From positions 1-64,000 of the forward strand of contig NZ_BPQO01000011.1 of assembly GCF_022179285.1 (NCBI RefSeq): a DNA stretch of 64,000 nucleotides, given 5' to 3'. The notes beneath the pieces are model-generated. The model did not search any database, had not been told where the DNA came from, and saw only the letters and a program-made list of their open reading frames with translations. A program made the position numbers and the translations under genes. Below are positions 17,927 through 25,602 of the stretch, in pieces. This DNA is from Methylobacterium hispanicum (lineage in GTDB: Bacteria > Pseudomonadota > Alphaproteobacteria > Rhizobiales > Beijerinckiaceae). Each line of letters begins with the position of its first letter. The stretch's first letter is position 1.

Positions 17927-19219
17927 ATGGGCAACGCGTTCGACGTCATCATCATAGGGGGAGGTGCCGCCGGTATCGGCGCCGCGCGGAGACTCGCGGC
18001 CTATGGCGCATCGGCCTTGCTGCTTGAGGCGTCATCGCGTCTCGGAGGCCGCGCATTCACTCAGGATCTCGGAGGCTATCCGCTCGACCTTGGCTGCGAG
18101 TGGCTCCATTCGGGCGACCGCAACGCCTGGGTCGGTATCGCCGAGGCATCGGGCTTCCCGGTCGACCGGGGCGACCCGCCATGGGCGAAGGCGCATCCCG
18201 GCATCGCCCAGGACGAGGACGCTGAAGAGGCGGCGCAGAGGGCGTACGGCGACTGGGAAGAGCGGCTCCGCTTGATCGCGGCGGGCAGCGACCGGGCGAG
18301 CGATGCCCTTGAGCCTGGCGGCGCCTGGAACGCCTACGTGCAGGCCATCGCCGGCTTCATGAGCGGCGTCGGGCCCGAGGCGATCTCGGCCACCGACTAC
18401 CTGGCCTATGACGACGCTTCGACGGGCCGGAACTGGCATCTGCCGCTCGGCTACGGCACGCTCGTCGCCGCCAGCCTGCCGTCCTCCACGGCGCTGCGCC
18501 TGGCGACCCCCGCCGAGCGGATCGACCTGACGGCGGAGGGCGTCGCCGTCTCCACGCGGACCGGCACCGTTCGCGGCGGGGCCTCAATCCTCACGGTCTC
18601 GACCGCGGTCCTGGCCGGCGACGCGATTCGCCTTCCCGCCGGGACCGAACCCTGGCGCGAGGCGGCCATCGCCCTTCCGCTCGGGCGCAACGAGAAGGTC
18701 TTCCTGGAAATCAGGCGCGATGCCGCCTTCGAGCCGGACTCGCACGCCTACGGCAACCTGCGCGACGCGAGGTCTGCCTCCTATTCCATCCGGCCCAACG
18801 GCCGGCCGGTGATCGAGGCGTTTCTCGGGGGCGCCGGCGCCCGTATCGTGGAGGAGGAAGGCCCGGCTGCCGGCTTCGCATACGTGTCCGCCGAGTTGAT
18901 CGCCTTGTTCGGCAGCGACGTGGCCTCGGCGATCCGACCGCTCGCGGCGACGGCTTGGAGCCGGATGGCGTCCATCGGGGGCGCGTATAGCTGCGCCCTG
19001 CCGGGCCGATCCCAGGCGCGGGCACGGTTGGCCCAGCCGTTCGACAACCGGCTCTTCTTCGCGGGCGAGGCGACGCACCCCTTCGACTTCACGACTGCCC
19101 ACGGGGCCCACGATAGCGGGCACAGGGCCGCCGACGAGGCGTTGGCGGCGTTAAAGGGTAGGCTTGGCTTCGGACAGCGAGGCCCTTACGCCTCCAGAGG
19201 ATCGCGTGCGGCCTGGTAG
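17927..19219 (+). CDS. flavin-containing amine oxidase family protein
   Basis: 430 aa FAD-dependent oxidoreductase. An N-terminal dinucleotide-binding fold (DVIIIGGGAAGIGAARRLAA, ending in the acidic LLEA) is followed by the amine-oxidase GG motif (SSRLGGRAFT) and, at the C-terminus, the flavin-binding segment RLFFAGEATHPFDFTTAHGA. The family oxidises amines, polyamines or carotenoid-like substrates; the substrate here is unknown. The overall length suits monoamine/polyamine oxidases. No signal peptide. It is divergent from the Crp/Fnr regulator. Confidence 0.85.
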   Translation: MGNAFDVIIIGGGAAGIGAARRLAAYGASALLLEASSRLGGRAFTQDLGGYPLDLGCEWLHSGDRNAWVGIAEASGFPVDRGDPPWAKAHPGIAQDEDAEEAAQRAYGDWEERLRLIAAGSDRASDALEPGGAWNAYVQAIAGFMSGVGPEAISATDYLAYDDASTGRNWHLPLGYGTLVAASLPSSTALRLATPAERIDLTAEGVAVSTRTGTVRGGASILTVSTAVLAGDAIRLPAGTEPWREAAIALPLGRNEKVFLEIRRDAAFEPDSHAYGNLRDARSASYSIRPNGRPVIEAFLGGAGARIVEEEGPAAGFAYVSAELIALFGSDVASAIRPLAATAWSRMASIGGAYSCALPGRSQARARLAQPFDNRLFFAGEATHPFDFTTAHGAHDSGHRAADEALAALKGRLGFGQRGPYASRGSRAAW

Positions 19220-19492
19220 CGACCTCCTCTCCTGTGGCGGGCGCAGCGCTTCCACGAGCAGGGCGAAGGCGGCCGCGGGCTGGCGCCGGTGCGGGTCGTT
19301 CAGGTGAGAGCTCAGGAAGGGCGCGCACCAGTCGACCAGCACCCGCTTGAGGCGACCGTCGTCGACGTCGGCAAGGATCGAAAGCAAACCCGACCGTGCC
19401 ACGGTCACGATCCGTGTGACAGAGGACCCTGTCCGACGTTCGCCACGGGAACCGCTTCCTGTGCCCGAACTTGCCGTTGGTCCGCCTTTCAT
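19151..19492 (-). CDS. possible hypothetical protein, 113 aa
   Basis: A minus-strand frame whose last 69 bp overlap the 3' end of the amine oxidase gene. The middle part (VTRIVTVARSGLLSILADVD, then VDWCAPFLSSHL) looks protein-like and helical, but there is no good ribosome site and no family is recognised. It is the only candidate for the gap 19220-19528. Confidence 0.3.
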   Translation of the reverse strand: MKGGPTASSGTGSGSRGERRTGSSVTRIVTVARSGLLSILADVDDGRLKRVLVDWCAPFLSSHLNDPHRRQPAAAFALLVEALRPPQERRSLPGRTRSSGGVRASLSEAKPTL

Positions 19493-19528
19493 GGCGGCTT
19501 GACGGAAAGGGTAGCGTAGGGACGACCG

Positions 19529-20431
19529 GTGACCGGAGGGACGGGCCAGTTCAGCGCGACGCAGCGTGATGCCGGCGAGGGGAAGCCCGGCGCGACCGCT
19601 GCTTTCCCGTATGACCGGATGACCGTGGAGCGGTTCCGCGCCGCCTTCCCCCGCGCGCGGTGGCGCGACGACCTCGGTGCCTGGTTCGTGCCGGGCACGT
19701 CCGCGGAGCGCCGCCTGAACTTATGGTCGAGCCGGGAATGGTCTGGCGTCCTGGCACATGCCGACGAGCGCGGTCGGGACGCCTTCACGTTCGAGCCGCT
19801 CGCCAGCCCCTATTTGGAGGTGGCCGATGACCTGGTGGTGCGCACGCCCTATTCACGGGACGTCGTCGCCGGGTTGCGCCAGGTGCCATGGGCGCGGTGG
19901 GACCCAGCCACCAAGGCTTGGCGCGTCCCGTTCCGGTCGTTCGAGGAACTGCGCCGACACTGGCCGGCCATCGAGGAGGCTGCGCGTCGGGCCGAGCCCG
20001 AGGAGCGGCGTAAGCGTGCGCAAAGCCGTAGGGCGGCACCGGAGCATGCCGATAGGCTGGCCGAGGCCACTGAGCGCCGCCGCAACCGCTATCCCGTGCG
20101 CGAGGACGCGCTTCCGCCGCTCGGGCCTGTGCTGATGACCCATGCAGGATGCGTGGTTTTGGAGGCGGTCACCGGCGAGGTCGTCGAGAACTCGGTCGCC
20201 GCCCGCTTCTACCCGGAGGTCGTCGACGAGGGCGGCACATTGGTATGGGCGACAAGGCGCCGGCCGACGCATGAGGAGTTGGTCCGGGCTTGGCCCGCGC
20301 GGATCGCACCGAGCCAGGCCGAGTTTGCCCGCGGCTGGTGGCAGCCGACCATCGAGACCCTGCGCCGGGAACGGCGCAACGCCGCGTCCCTTGAGCGGGC
20401 ACAGGCGACGCGTCGGTCCAAGTCACCGTAA
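19529..20431 (+). CDS. HARP-like domain protein of unknown function
   Basis: 300 aa, basic and soluble. Residues about 107-146 (TPYSRDVVAGLRQVPWARWD, then KAWRVPFRSFEELRRHW) have the pattern of a HARP / SMARCAL1-type motif: an aromatic-rich strand, PY, a helix, W-x-P-x-x-K-x-W-x-V-P-F. A second, diverged copy of the same pattern lies at about 28-66 (FPYDRMTVERFRAAFPRARW then GAWFVPG). No helicase domain is attached. HARP repeats anneal or bind branched DNA in eukaryotic SMARCAL1; a DNA role here is inference. It lies among small mobile-element genes. Confidence 0.6.
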   Translation: MTGGTGQFSATQRDAGEGKPGATAAFPYDRMTVERFRAAFPRARWRDDLGAWFVPGTSAERRLNLWSSREWSGVLAHADERGRDAFTFEPLASPYLEVADDLVVRTPYSRDVVAGLRQVPWARWDPATKAWRVPFRSFEELRRHWPAIEEAARRAEPEERRKRAQSRRAAPEHADRLAEATERRRNRYPVREDALPPLGPVLMTHAGCVVLEAVTGEVVENSVAARFYPEVVDEGGTLVWATRRRPTHEELVRAWPARIAPSQAEFARGWWQPTIETLRRERRNAASLERAQATRRSKSP

Positions 20432-20639
20432 TCGCTTTCGGAGGTGTGACTGGCTACGAGGTGGCGATCTCCCTGCGCCCCCGGATGCCGTCCACAGCCC
20501 GTTGAGCCCTGGACATTCTCCGCGAGAACCCTGGTTCCGGACGCGTCCCGCATGAAAGACACCGTCCACCGGACGCGTCTGTCCTTGTGGATTTCGACCC
20601 CCAGGCGGACCATTGCCTCCACTTAACGGAGGCATTCCC

Positions 20640-21029
20640 ATGGGCTTCGACACAATCGACACCTTCCCCGAGCCGACGGACCTCGCCAAGTTCTTCCCCG
20701 AGCCGGAGGAGCTCCCCGTACCGCCGCCCACGCTGACCGACGCCGAGCGCAAGCGCATCGAGCGGCAGGCCCGGCGCGATGCGGGGCTTCCCGATCCCAG
20801 GACGGTGGACTTGGCCATTGTCACCGCCTTGGCTGCGGCGCTGGAGAGCGCGGACGTCGCAGGGCGGCTTCGGGAGCAGGGGCATGCCCGCGGCCTGACG
20901 CTCGACCTGGAGCCCGTCCTGCGCGAGGCGCTCGCTGGCATCCGGCGGGCGCGCGTCGAGGGGCAGCCCGTGAGGAAGCGCGAGGCGGCCATCGCCCTCC
21001 AGCAGCGCCTCCGCCTGCGCCTGCGCTAG
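20640..21029 (+). CDS. hypothetical helical protein, 129 aa
   Basis: Start at 20640 is supported by an ACGGAGG site (20627-20633); the frame opens at 20613. Proline-rich acidic N-terminus (about 35 residues) followed by charged, arginine-rich helices. No domain recognised. It belongs to a run of small genes typical of an integrated element. Confidence 0.6.
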   Translation: MGFDTIDTFPEPTDLAKFFPEPEELPVPPPTLTDAERKRIERQARRDAGLPDPRTVDLAIVTALAAALESADVAGRLREQGHARGLTLDLEPVLREALAGIRRARVEGQPVRKREAAIALQQRLRLRLR

Positions 21030-21213
21030 GGGCGGACACGTCCAACCCGCTCCCGCGTTACAGTTCACTGCAGTAACGGGGCGCTAACCAAAGTCCGAAA
21101 ATTCCCCTGCGGCGGCGTCCAATCCACCCCGCAGGCCAGGGATAACCCTTGACCCCGGCTTCACGCTGAGTCCCTGAGCTGAGATCGTGGCCGCACTCAC
21201 GCAGGAGGCCGCC

Positions 21214-21567
21214 ATGACGAACGCCCACGGGATTGCTAGCACCTTCGACCGCGGTGGCCTCATGCTCGCGGGCGCTCTGCATTCGTCCATCCAGAATGCC
21301 CGCGCCCGCCAAGCCGCCGCCGACGAGATCCAGGCCGACCGGAACGTCAGCGCCGCCCAGCGTGCCGTCATGGCGGTCGAGCGCCAGCGCCGGGAACTCA
21401 TCGCCTCGCAGCAGGAGGCCGCCCGTCTCCGCGCCGAGAACGCCAGCCTCCGGACGGAGACCGCCCGCCTGCGCGACGAGCTCGCCCGGATGCGGTCGCG
21501 GGCCCTGGAGGCCGAGGGCTGCCTCGTCCGCCTCGCGAAGGCTGCCCAGGCCCGCCGTGCAGCATGA
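21214..21567 (+). CDS. coiled-coil protein, 117 aa
   Basis: Start at 21214 is supported by CAGGAGG eight bases upstream. Nearly the whole protein is alpha-helical; a coiled coil with heptads (SLRTETARLRDELARMRSRA) spans about residues 55-105. No membrane segment or catalytic motif. It could be a structural or scaffold protein of the integrated element. Immediately downstream lies the 21-bp tandem repeat. Confidence 0.6.
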   Translation: MTNAHGIASTFDRGGLMLAGALHSSIQNARARQAAADEIQADRNVSAAQRAVMAVERQRRELIASQQEAARLRAENASLRTETARLRDELARMRSRALEAEGCLVRLAKAAQARRAA

Positions 21568-21582
21568 CGTGATGCCCTCGCG

Positions 21583-21697
21583 TGCTGACGTGCGCACACG
21601 AGATGCTGACGTGCGCACACGAGATGCTGACGTGCGCACACGAGATGCTGACGTGCGCACACGAGATGCTGACGTGCGCACACGAGATGCTGACGTG
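21583..21697. repeat. tandem array of five 21-bp repeats
   Basis: Five exact copies (21583-21603, 21604-21624, 21625-21645, 21646-21666, 21667-21687) and a partial sixth to 21697. Each unit starts TGCTGACGTG and ends CGCACACGAGA. It contains the self-complementary GTGCGCAC. The period of two helical turns puts every copy on the same DNA face, as for iterons. It lies between convergent genes in a 267-bp gap without a supported gene. Frames through the array are open (for example MLTCAHE repeated) only because 21 is a multiple of three. Confidence 0.95.
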
Positions 21698-21785
21698 GTG
21701 CGCAGAGATGTGCACAGGGACACTCACAACCCATTTCGGGCCACCCAGGCGCGGCAGGATGTCGCAGGCGCGCGTAGGCAAACGA

Positions 21786-21815
21786 AAGGCCCGCCCCCGT
21801 GAGGAGGCGGGCCTT
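21786..21815. terminator. bidirectional terminator hairpin
   Basis: A perfect 10-bp stem AAGGCCCGCC / GGCGGGCCTT with a ten-base loop, lying between the convergent coiled-coil gene (plus) and the 202-aa gene (minus). It carries short A and T runs at each side, so it may work in both directions. Confidence 0.7.
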
Positions 21816-21834
21816 GGTCGTTCCAGGGGAGGCC

Positions 21835-22443
21835 TTAGGCGGCGACGCGGTAGCCGGGGACGCTGGAGGGGTCCCGGGCGAGGTCGGCTTTGACGCTCTC
21901 GTAGAGCTCGTCGCCGTCGACCGAAGCGAGCTCGATGGCCGTCATCCAGGCCGGGCGAACGAGGCAGCGGGGCAGGCCCTGGATGAGGTGCGACCCCGTC
22001 ATGTGGTCGCTGACGCGCCGGCACGAGAAGTCCAGCAGGCGCCGGCACTCCTCGTCTGACAGCCCACGAAGCCACCCCTCCGCGGACTCGTCCAAGGCTC
22101 GCATGTCGGGCTCGGGCTCACTCGACAGGCGGGACGTCGCGTAAGCCCGTGCCGTGCGTCCCCAGGCGATGAGGGCCTCCTCGGTCTCGGACGGTGTCCG
22201 GCTGACGAAGGGGGCGGCGACGCGGACGGTGTCCTCGGCCTGGACGGTGTCCGCTGCGGGGGACGACGTCGGGGCCGCGGCCGCCCGGACGGCGTCCATG
22301 GCATCCTCGATCTCCATGCCCTGCGGCGTCGGCGGGGCGAAGGCGGCCCTGAGGACCCACCGGGTGCCGTCCCAGACGGCTTTGGGGACAGCCAGCATCG
22401 CGGCGATGGCGAGGGCGAGGTAGCGGGCGAACGAACGGCGCAT
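21835..22443 (-). CDS. hypothetical protein with N-terminal membrane helix
   Basis: 202 aa. Basic start and a hydrophobic stretch (residues 6-20, ARYLALAIAAMLAVP) form a probable signal anchor, followed by an acidic, alanine-rich linker (to about residue 90) and a helical C-terminal domain. No family recognised. Preceded by GGAGC-type site seven bases before the ATG. It follows two other minus-strand genes of unknown function and may be in their operon. Confidence 0.55.
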   Translation of the reverse strand: MRRSFARYLALAIAAMLAVPKAVWDGTRWVLRAAFAPPTPQGMEIEDAMDAVRAAAAPTSSPAADTVQAEDTVRVAAPFVSRTPSETEEALIAWGRTARAYATSRLSSEPEPDMRALDESAEGWLRGLSDEECRRLLDFSCRRVSDHMTGSHLIQGLPRCLVRPAWMTAIELASVDGDELYESVKADLARDPSSVPGYRVAA

Positions 22444-22510
22444 GGGGGGCGAAGCTCCTTAGGGTGGGTGACATGGGTATTGTCGCCGGAGGCGAGCAAG
22501 CGACCAGGGA

Positions 22511-23254
22511 TCAGGCAGCCTGCGCCCTCCGCGAGGCGACGTGGTCGAGGGCCTTCTTCGTCAGGGTGGCGTAGACGGTCCGGCCCTTGCCCACGCGCCC
22601 CGGCTTGATCCATCCGTCCTCGACCGCGTGGATGGCGGTCCACGCCGTCGTATCCAGCTCAAAGCTGCCGAAGTTGACATCAATCCGCGCAAGGGCGGCC
22701 GCACTGCGGTCTCCAGGCTCCTGGACGCCGAGGCGCCCCATCAGCAGGCGGGCGTTTGCTGCGGAGAGCTCGCCATCGATGACGTGCAGGCCAACAGCTT
22801 GGTCGACGCATTCCAGGGTCGTGAACTCCAGGCTCTCGGCGAGGCGCTCCCATCCTGCGTCAGCCGCGAGGTCGACGGCGTGGTGCCAGAAAGCCCCCGA
22901 CGCGCTCGGGTGCGAGATCGCCTTCAGGCCCGTGGCCTCCTCGACGCGCCGGACGTATGGGAGGTCCGCATAGACGGGTGAAGCCACGAACAGGTGCGGG
23001 GTGCCGTCGCGGTCGCGCTTCAGCGTCACCGGAAAGGCGATGCTGCGCGGTAGGTACGGCACGCTCGTGTCCTGGAGCGCGTAGCCCGTCATCAGCGAGT
23101 ACCGGCTCCCGAGACCGGCCTCGATGAGCATCTCGTCCATCGGGATGAAACCGACTCGGACGGGACTGGTGTCGAGCGTCGGCTCCGTCCGGAAGGCCGG
23201 CACGACCTGCTCGGCGAACAGGTCGAGTTGGCGGGGGTCGGGGCGGGGCACCAT
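22511..23254 (-). CDS. hypothetical protein, 247 aa
   Basis: Soluble protein of unknown family. The N-terminal stretch RPDPRQLDLFAEQ resembles a short linear motif of the Q-L-x-L-F type known in partners of the DNA sliding clamp; that is a pattern match only. The C-terminal 60 residues (TAWTAIHAVEDGWIKPGRVG) look like a winged-helix domain. It starts one base after the stop of the 229-aa gene, so the two are co-transcribed. Among mobile-element genes a replication or regulatory role is possible but unproven. Confidence 0.55.
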   Translation of the reverse strand: MVPRPDPRQLDLFAEQVVPAFRTEPTLDTSPVRVGFIPMDEMLIEAGLGSRYSLMTGYALQDTSVPYLPRSIAFPVTLKRDRDGTPHLFVASPVYADLPYVRRVEEATGLKAISHPSASGAFWHHAVDLAADAGWERLAESLEFTTLECVDQAVGLHVIDGELSAANARLLMGRLGVQEPGDRSAAALARIDVNFGSFELDTTAWTAIHAVEDGWIKPGRVGKGRTVYATLTKKALDHVASRRAQAA

Positions 23255-23255
23255 G

Positions 23256-23945
23256 TCAGGCCTCCGCCGAGCCGAAGATAGCCTGCCGGAGTTCGGGCCT
23301 CACCTGTTTCCGGTGACGCCAGACCGCCGCCAGAGCCTGCGACGCCTCAATGACGGAGAGCTCCTGCAGCCCACCTAGTACGTGCCCGGCGTGCGAGTGG
23401 CTCTTGCCCCAGCCGTAGCCGTTCCGCAGCGACTCCCGGTCCTGGTCCATCTCGCAGAGGATCTGCAACGCGTCATGAACCGCCCGCCGGACCTCGGGGT
23501 CACGGGCCCGCTCCAGCCAATCGTGATTCGCGTCCGCGGCGACCCTCTCGCGGACCGCTGCGATGGCGTCGTTGACTTGCTTGAGCAGCTTGAACGCCAT
23601 CTCGGAGACGTGGATCTGCGGCACGTCGTCGACTTCCATCGGCTCGCGGAGGAGCTCCTCGGCGAGGAGGCGCTTCTTCACAGGCCAGGCCCAATGGTTC
23701 TTGTCGAGGCTCACCCGGAGCCGCTCCATGGTGCGCCGGGTCTCGTCGGCGAGGCCGCGCGCCGTCGCCTCCCGCATCTCCCGGCGCATCCATTCGGCAC
23801 GCTCGATCCTGGCGTCATCCGCCGCGACCGCCGCCTCGGCCGCGTCGAGGGCGCGCTGGGCTACGGCGTCGTCGGCAGGGACGGGCTCCCAGCAGCAGGG
23901 CGATAGAGGACCCGACCGTCCTCGTGGCGCTCGTCTGTCGTCCAC
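23256..23945 (-). CDS. hypothetical helical protein, 229 aa
   Basis: Long, charged, alpha-helical protein with a probable coiled coil at residues 30-85 and a conserved-looking C-terminus (HSHAGHVLGGLQELSVIEAS). The GTG start at 23945 overlaps the start of the divergent 106-aa gene by 22 bp; a later start is possible. No domain recognised. First gene of a short minus-strand operon with the 247-aa gene. Confidence 0.5.
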   Translation of the reverse strand: MDDRRAPRGRSGPLSPCCWEPVPADDAVAQRALDAAEAAVAADDARIERAEWMRREMREATARGLADETRRTMERLRVSLDKNHWAWPVKKRLLAEELLREPMEVDDVPQIHVSEMAFKLLKQVNDAIAAVRERVAADANHDWLERARDPEVRRAVHDALQILCEMDQDRESLRNGYGWGKSHSHAGHVLGGLQELSVIEASQALAAVWRHRKQVRPELRQAIFGSAEA

Positions 23946-24244
23946 GAGTGTTCACGTGCCGCGTCGTCGGCGAGGACATGGAGCCCCTCGACCCGAGCCT
24001 GGACCTGATGGTGACCGCTCACAGCGCCCCGGAGGCGCAGCACGCCTGGGAGCGTTGGGCCGAGGACGTGAAGGGGGCGACCGGCCAGCACATCCTGGCC
24101 ATCACCCACACGCCCCCGCTGCGCCAGCCAACGCACCGCCAGAAGGAGAAGACCGAGTTGCACGACGTCGACCTCGACCGGCTGGCCTTCTTCGACGAGT
24201 ACGACAGCCTCGAAGACCTCGAAACGTCGCCCTTCCGGATCTGA
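23924..24244 (+). CDS. hypothetical protein, 106 aa
   Basis: Starts at GTG 23924, or at ATG 23978 if the overlap with the divergent gene is avoided. A central segment (SAPEAQHAWERWAEDVKGATG) looks like a helix of a small alpha/beta domain; the C-terminus is acidic (LAFFDEYDSLEDLE). No family recognised. It is followed four bases later by a frameshifted small gene in the same direction. Confidence 0.5.
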   Translation: MALVCRPRVFTCRVVGEDMEPLDPSLDLMVTAHSAPEAQHAWERWAEDVKGATGQHILAITHTPPLRQPTHRQKEKTELHDVDLDRLAFFDEYDSLEDLETSPFRI

Positions 24245-24248
24245 TGAC

Positions 24249-24505
24249 ATGACAGACGCCGAGCTCATCGCCGCCGCGGGAGAGGCCCTGTAGGGGACGA
24301 GGACTGGCGCCGGGGCCTCGCCCGCCGCCTAGGCGAGGTCCACCCCGATGGCCCCCGGGACACGATGGACCCCCGCACCGTCGGGCGCTGGGGGACCGGC
24401 GCGAAGGAGGCGCCCGACTGGGTCCTGCCCATGCTGGCCCGGCTGCTCCGGGAGCGGGCTGCCGATGCATCGGAGCTCGCCCGCCAGATCGAGGCCAGCA
24501 GGTAG
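24249..24505 (+). pseudogene. small helix-turn-helix-like gene with a frameshift
   Basis: ATG 24249 opens a frame (MTDAELIAAAGEAL) that stops at 24291. The -1 frame continues at once with GDEDWRRGLARRLGEV, then RTVGRWGTGAKEAPDWVLP and LARLLRERAADASELARQIE, stopping at 24503-24505. Inserting one base after CCTGTA would give a single 85-aa protein in which A-L-Y-G precedes D-E-D-W, a pattern seen in small helix-turn-helix proteins (A-L-x-G-x-x-W-x-x-x-L-A, then V-x-R-W). The gene is either broken by a one-base deletion or the base is a sequencing error. Confidence 0.6.
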
Positions 24506-24511
24506 ACGAAA

Positions 24512-24535
24512 GGCTCCCGGAGCGATCCGGGGGCC
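24512..24535. terminator. terminator hairpin
   Basis: Nine-bp stem GGCTCCCGG / CCGGGGGCC (one G-U pair), six-base loop, followed by CTTCTCGTT. It lies between the frameshifted plus-strand gene and the convergent zinc-ribbon gene. Confidence 0.6.
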
Positions 24536-24542
24536 CTTCTCG

Positions 24543-24815
24543 TTAGGGGTCCACGAGAACGGGGTTGATAGTCGCCCCCGACGGGCAGTCCCCGGTACGC
24601 GCCGACCGGTACGGCCCCCACCCGCCGCAGCCGAGACACCGGTATCGTTCGAGCGACGTCGGGTTCGGCCAGAATCGGAGGTTGTCGGGGTGCTCCAGCC
24701 TCATGGCGTTGTGCCGGGCGATGCGCTGCTCGGCCTCCGCACGGCTGACGGCGTAGCTGACCCAGCCGCACCGCGTGCAGGTGACGCTGTCCGGAGGGAT
24801 CTCGGTCTCACGCAT
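24543..24815 (-). CDS. small zinc-ribbon-like protein
   Basis: 90 aa from the ATG at 24815. Two CxxC knuckles (TCTRCGWVS and YRCLGCGGWG, about 45 residues apart) suggest one zinc ion bound. A helix rich in A, E and R lies between them. The start lies inside the end of the metallophosphoesterase gene (eight-base overlap), so translation is coupled. Small zinc-ribbon proteins of this kind are common in phages and integrated elements; the partner may be the phosphoesterase or DNA. Confidence 0.6.
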   Translation of the reverse strand: MRETEIPPDSVTCTRCGWVSYAVSRAEAEQRIARHNAMRLEHPDNLRFWPNPTSLERYRCLGCGGWGPYRSARTGDCPSGATINPVLVDP

Positions 24816-25401
24816 CGTCGCCCTCCTCGTCGCGCTCCTGCGCCCGGCGTCGCTCCTCGGGCTGCTCGGGTGTCGCCTCCATCCGGGCGAAGACGTCCTC
24901 CGCCCGGGCCGGGGCGTACCCCCAGACATCGACGCCGACGTCGGTCGACTGCGACGTCCCAGGCAGGCTGCCGTGCGTATGCCCGTGGACGTGGAGGACG
25001 CCCCGGAAACTCCCTGGCCAGGCCCGCAGGGGGTAATGATCGGCCACGATGCGGCGGCCCGCGACGTGCACGGTGAGGCGCTCCTGCACGCTCTCCCAGG
25101 GAAGCGACGTCACCCGCGCTCGGTCGTGGTTTCCCACGATGAGATGCTTGCGGCCCCGGAGGGCTCCGAAGATCTCCGCGGCCCCCGCCGGGGTGTGCCC
25201 CCACTCGAAGTCGCCGACATGGATGACCGTGTCCCCGGGGCGGACGACGGCGTTCCATGCCTCGATCAGCAGGGCATCCATCTCCGCGACGTCGGCGAAG
25301 GGACGCTTCGACTGCGAGATGGAGCCCGCATGTCCGAAGTGCGTGTCACCCGTCAGCCAGACGGTGCCCTTGGGGGGCGTTAGGTTGTGGTGGTGGTTCA
25401 T
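24808..25401 (-). CDS. metallophosphoesterase
   Basis: 197 aa calcineurin-like phosphoesterase. Metal-binding motifs appear in order: GDTHFGH (residues 18-24), GDFEWGH (instead of GD-x2-x-R), GNHD, and HVHGHTHG near residue 120. The compact form without a signal peptide matches the phage- and plasmid-borne group that acts on nucleotides or phosphoproteins. It is followed by the zinc-ribbon gene with overlapping codons. The substrate cannot be told. Confidence 0.85.
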   Translation of the reverse strand: MNHHHNLTPPKGTVWLTGDTHFGHAGSISQSKRPFADVAEMDALLIEAWNAVVRPGDTVIHVGDFEWGHTPAGAAEIFGALRGRKHLIVGNHDRARVTSLPWESVQERLTVHVAGRRIVADHYPLRAWPGSFRGVLHVHGHTHGSLPGTSQSTDVGVDVWGYAPARAEDVFARMEATPEQPEERRRAQERDEEGDDA

Positions 25402-25602
25402 GAAGGCAGCCTCCTGTCGAAGGGGGCTGCACGCGCGGCGTCACGCCCCCGGGGGGATGGGTCTCTCGGCGGTGGGGCGTATGCGCGGTTTCATGGGAGC
25501 CTCGTGGCGTCGATGGAGGGAGGATCGCAGCTCACGATTCGTGCGGTCAACGGGGACGGCGGCGCCATCCACCGCCACGGTGGAGGAAGGGTGAAGCGAA
25601 CC

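Noticed and set aside
21583-21697. CRISPR array
   Set aside because: The units are directly joined without variable spacers, and no cas gene is present.
21582-21893. Peptide made of MLTCAHE repeats as a real repeat protein
   Set aside because: It has no ribosome site, and the frame is open in several phases only because the 21-bp unit contains no stop. DNA-level repeat is the better explanation.
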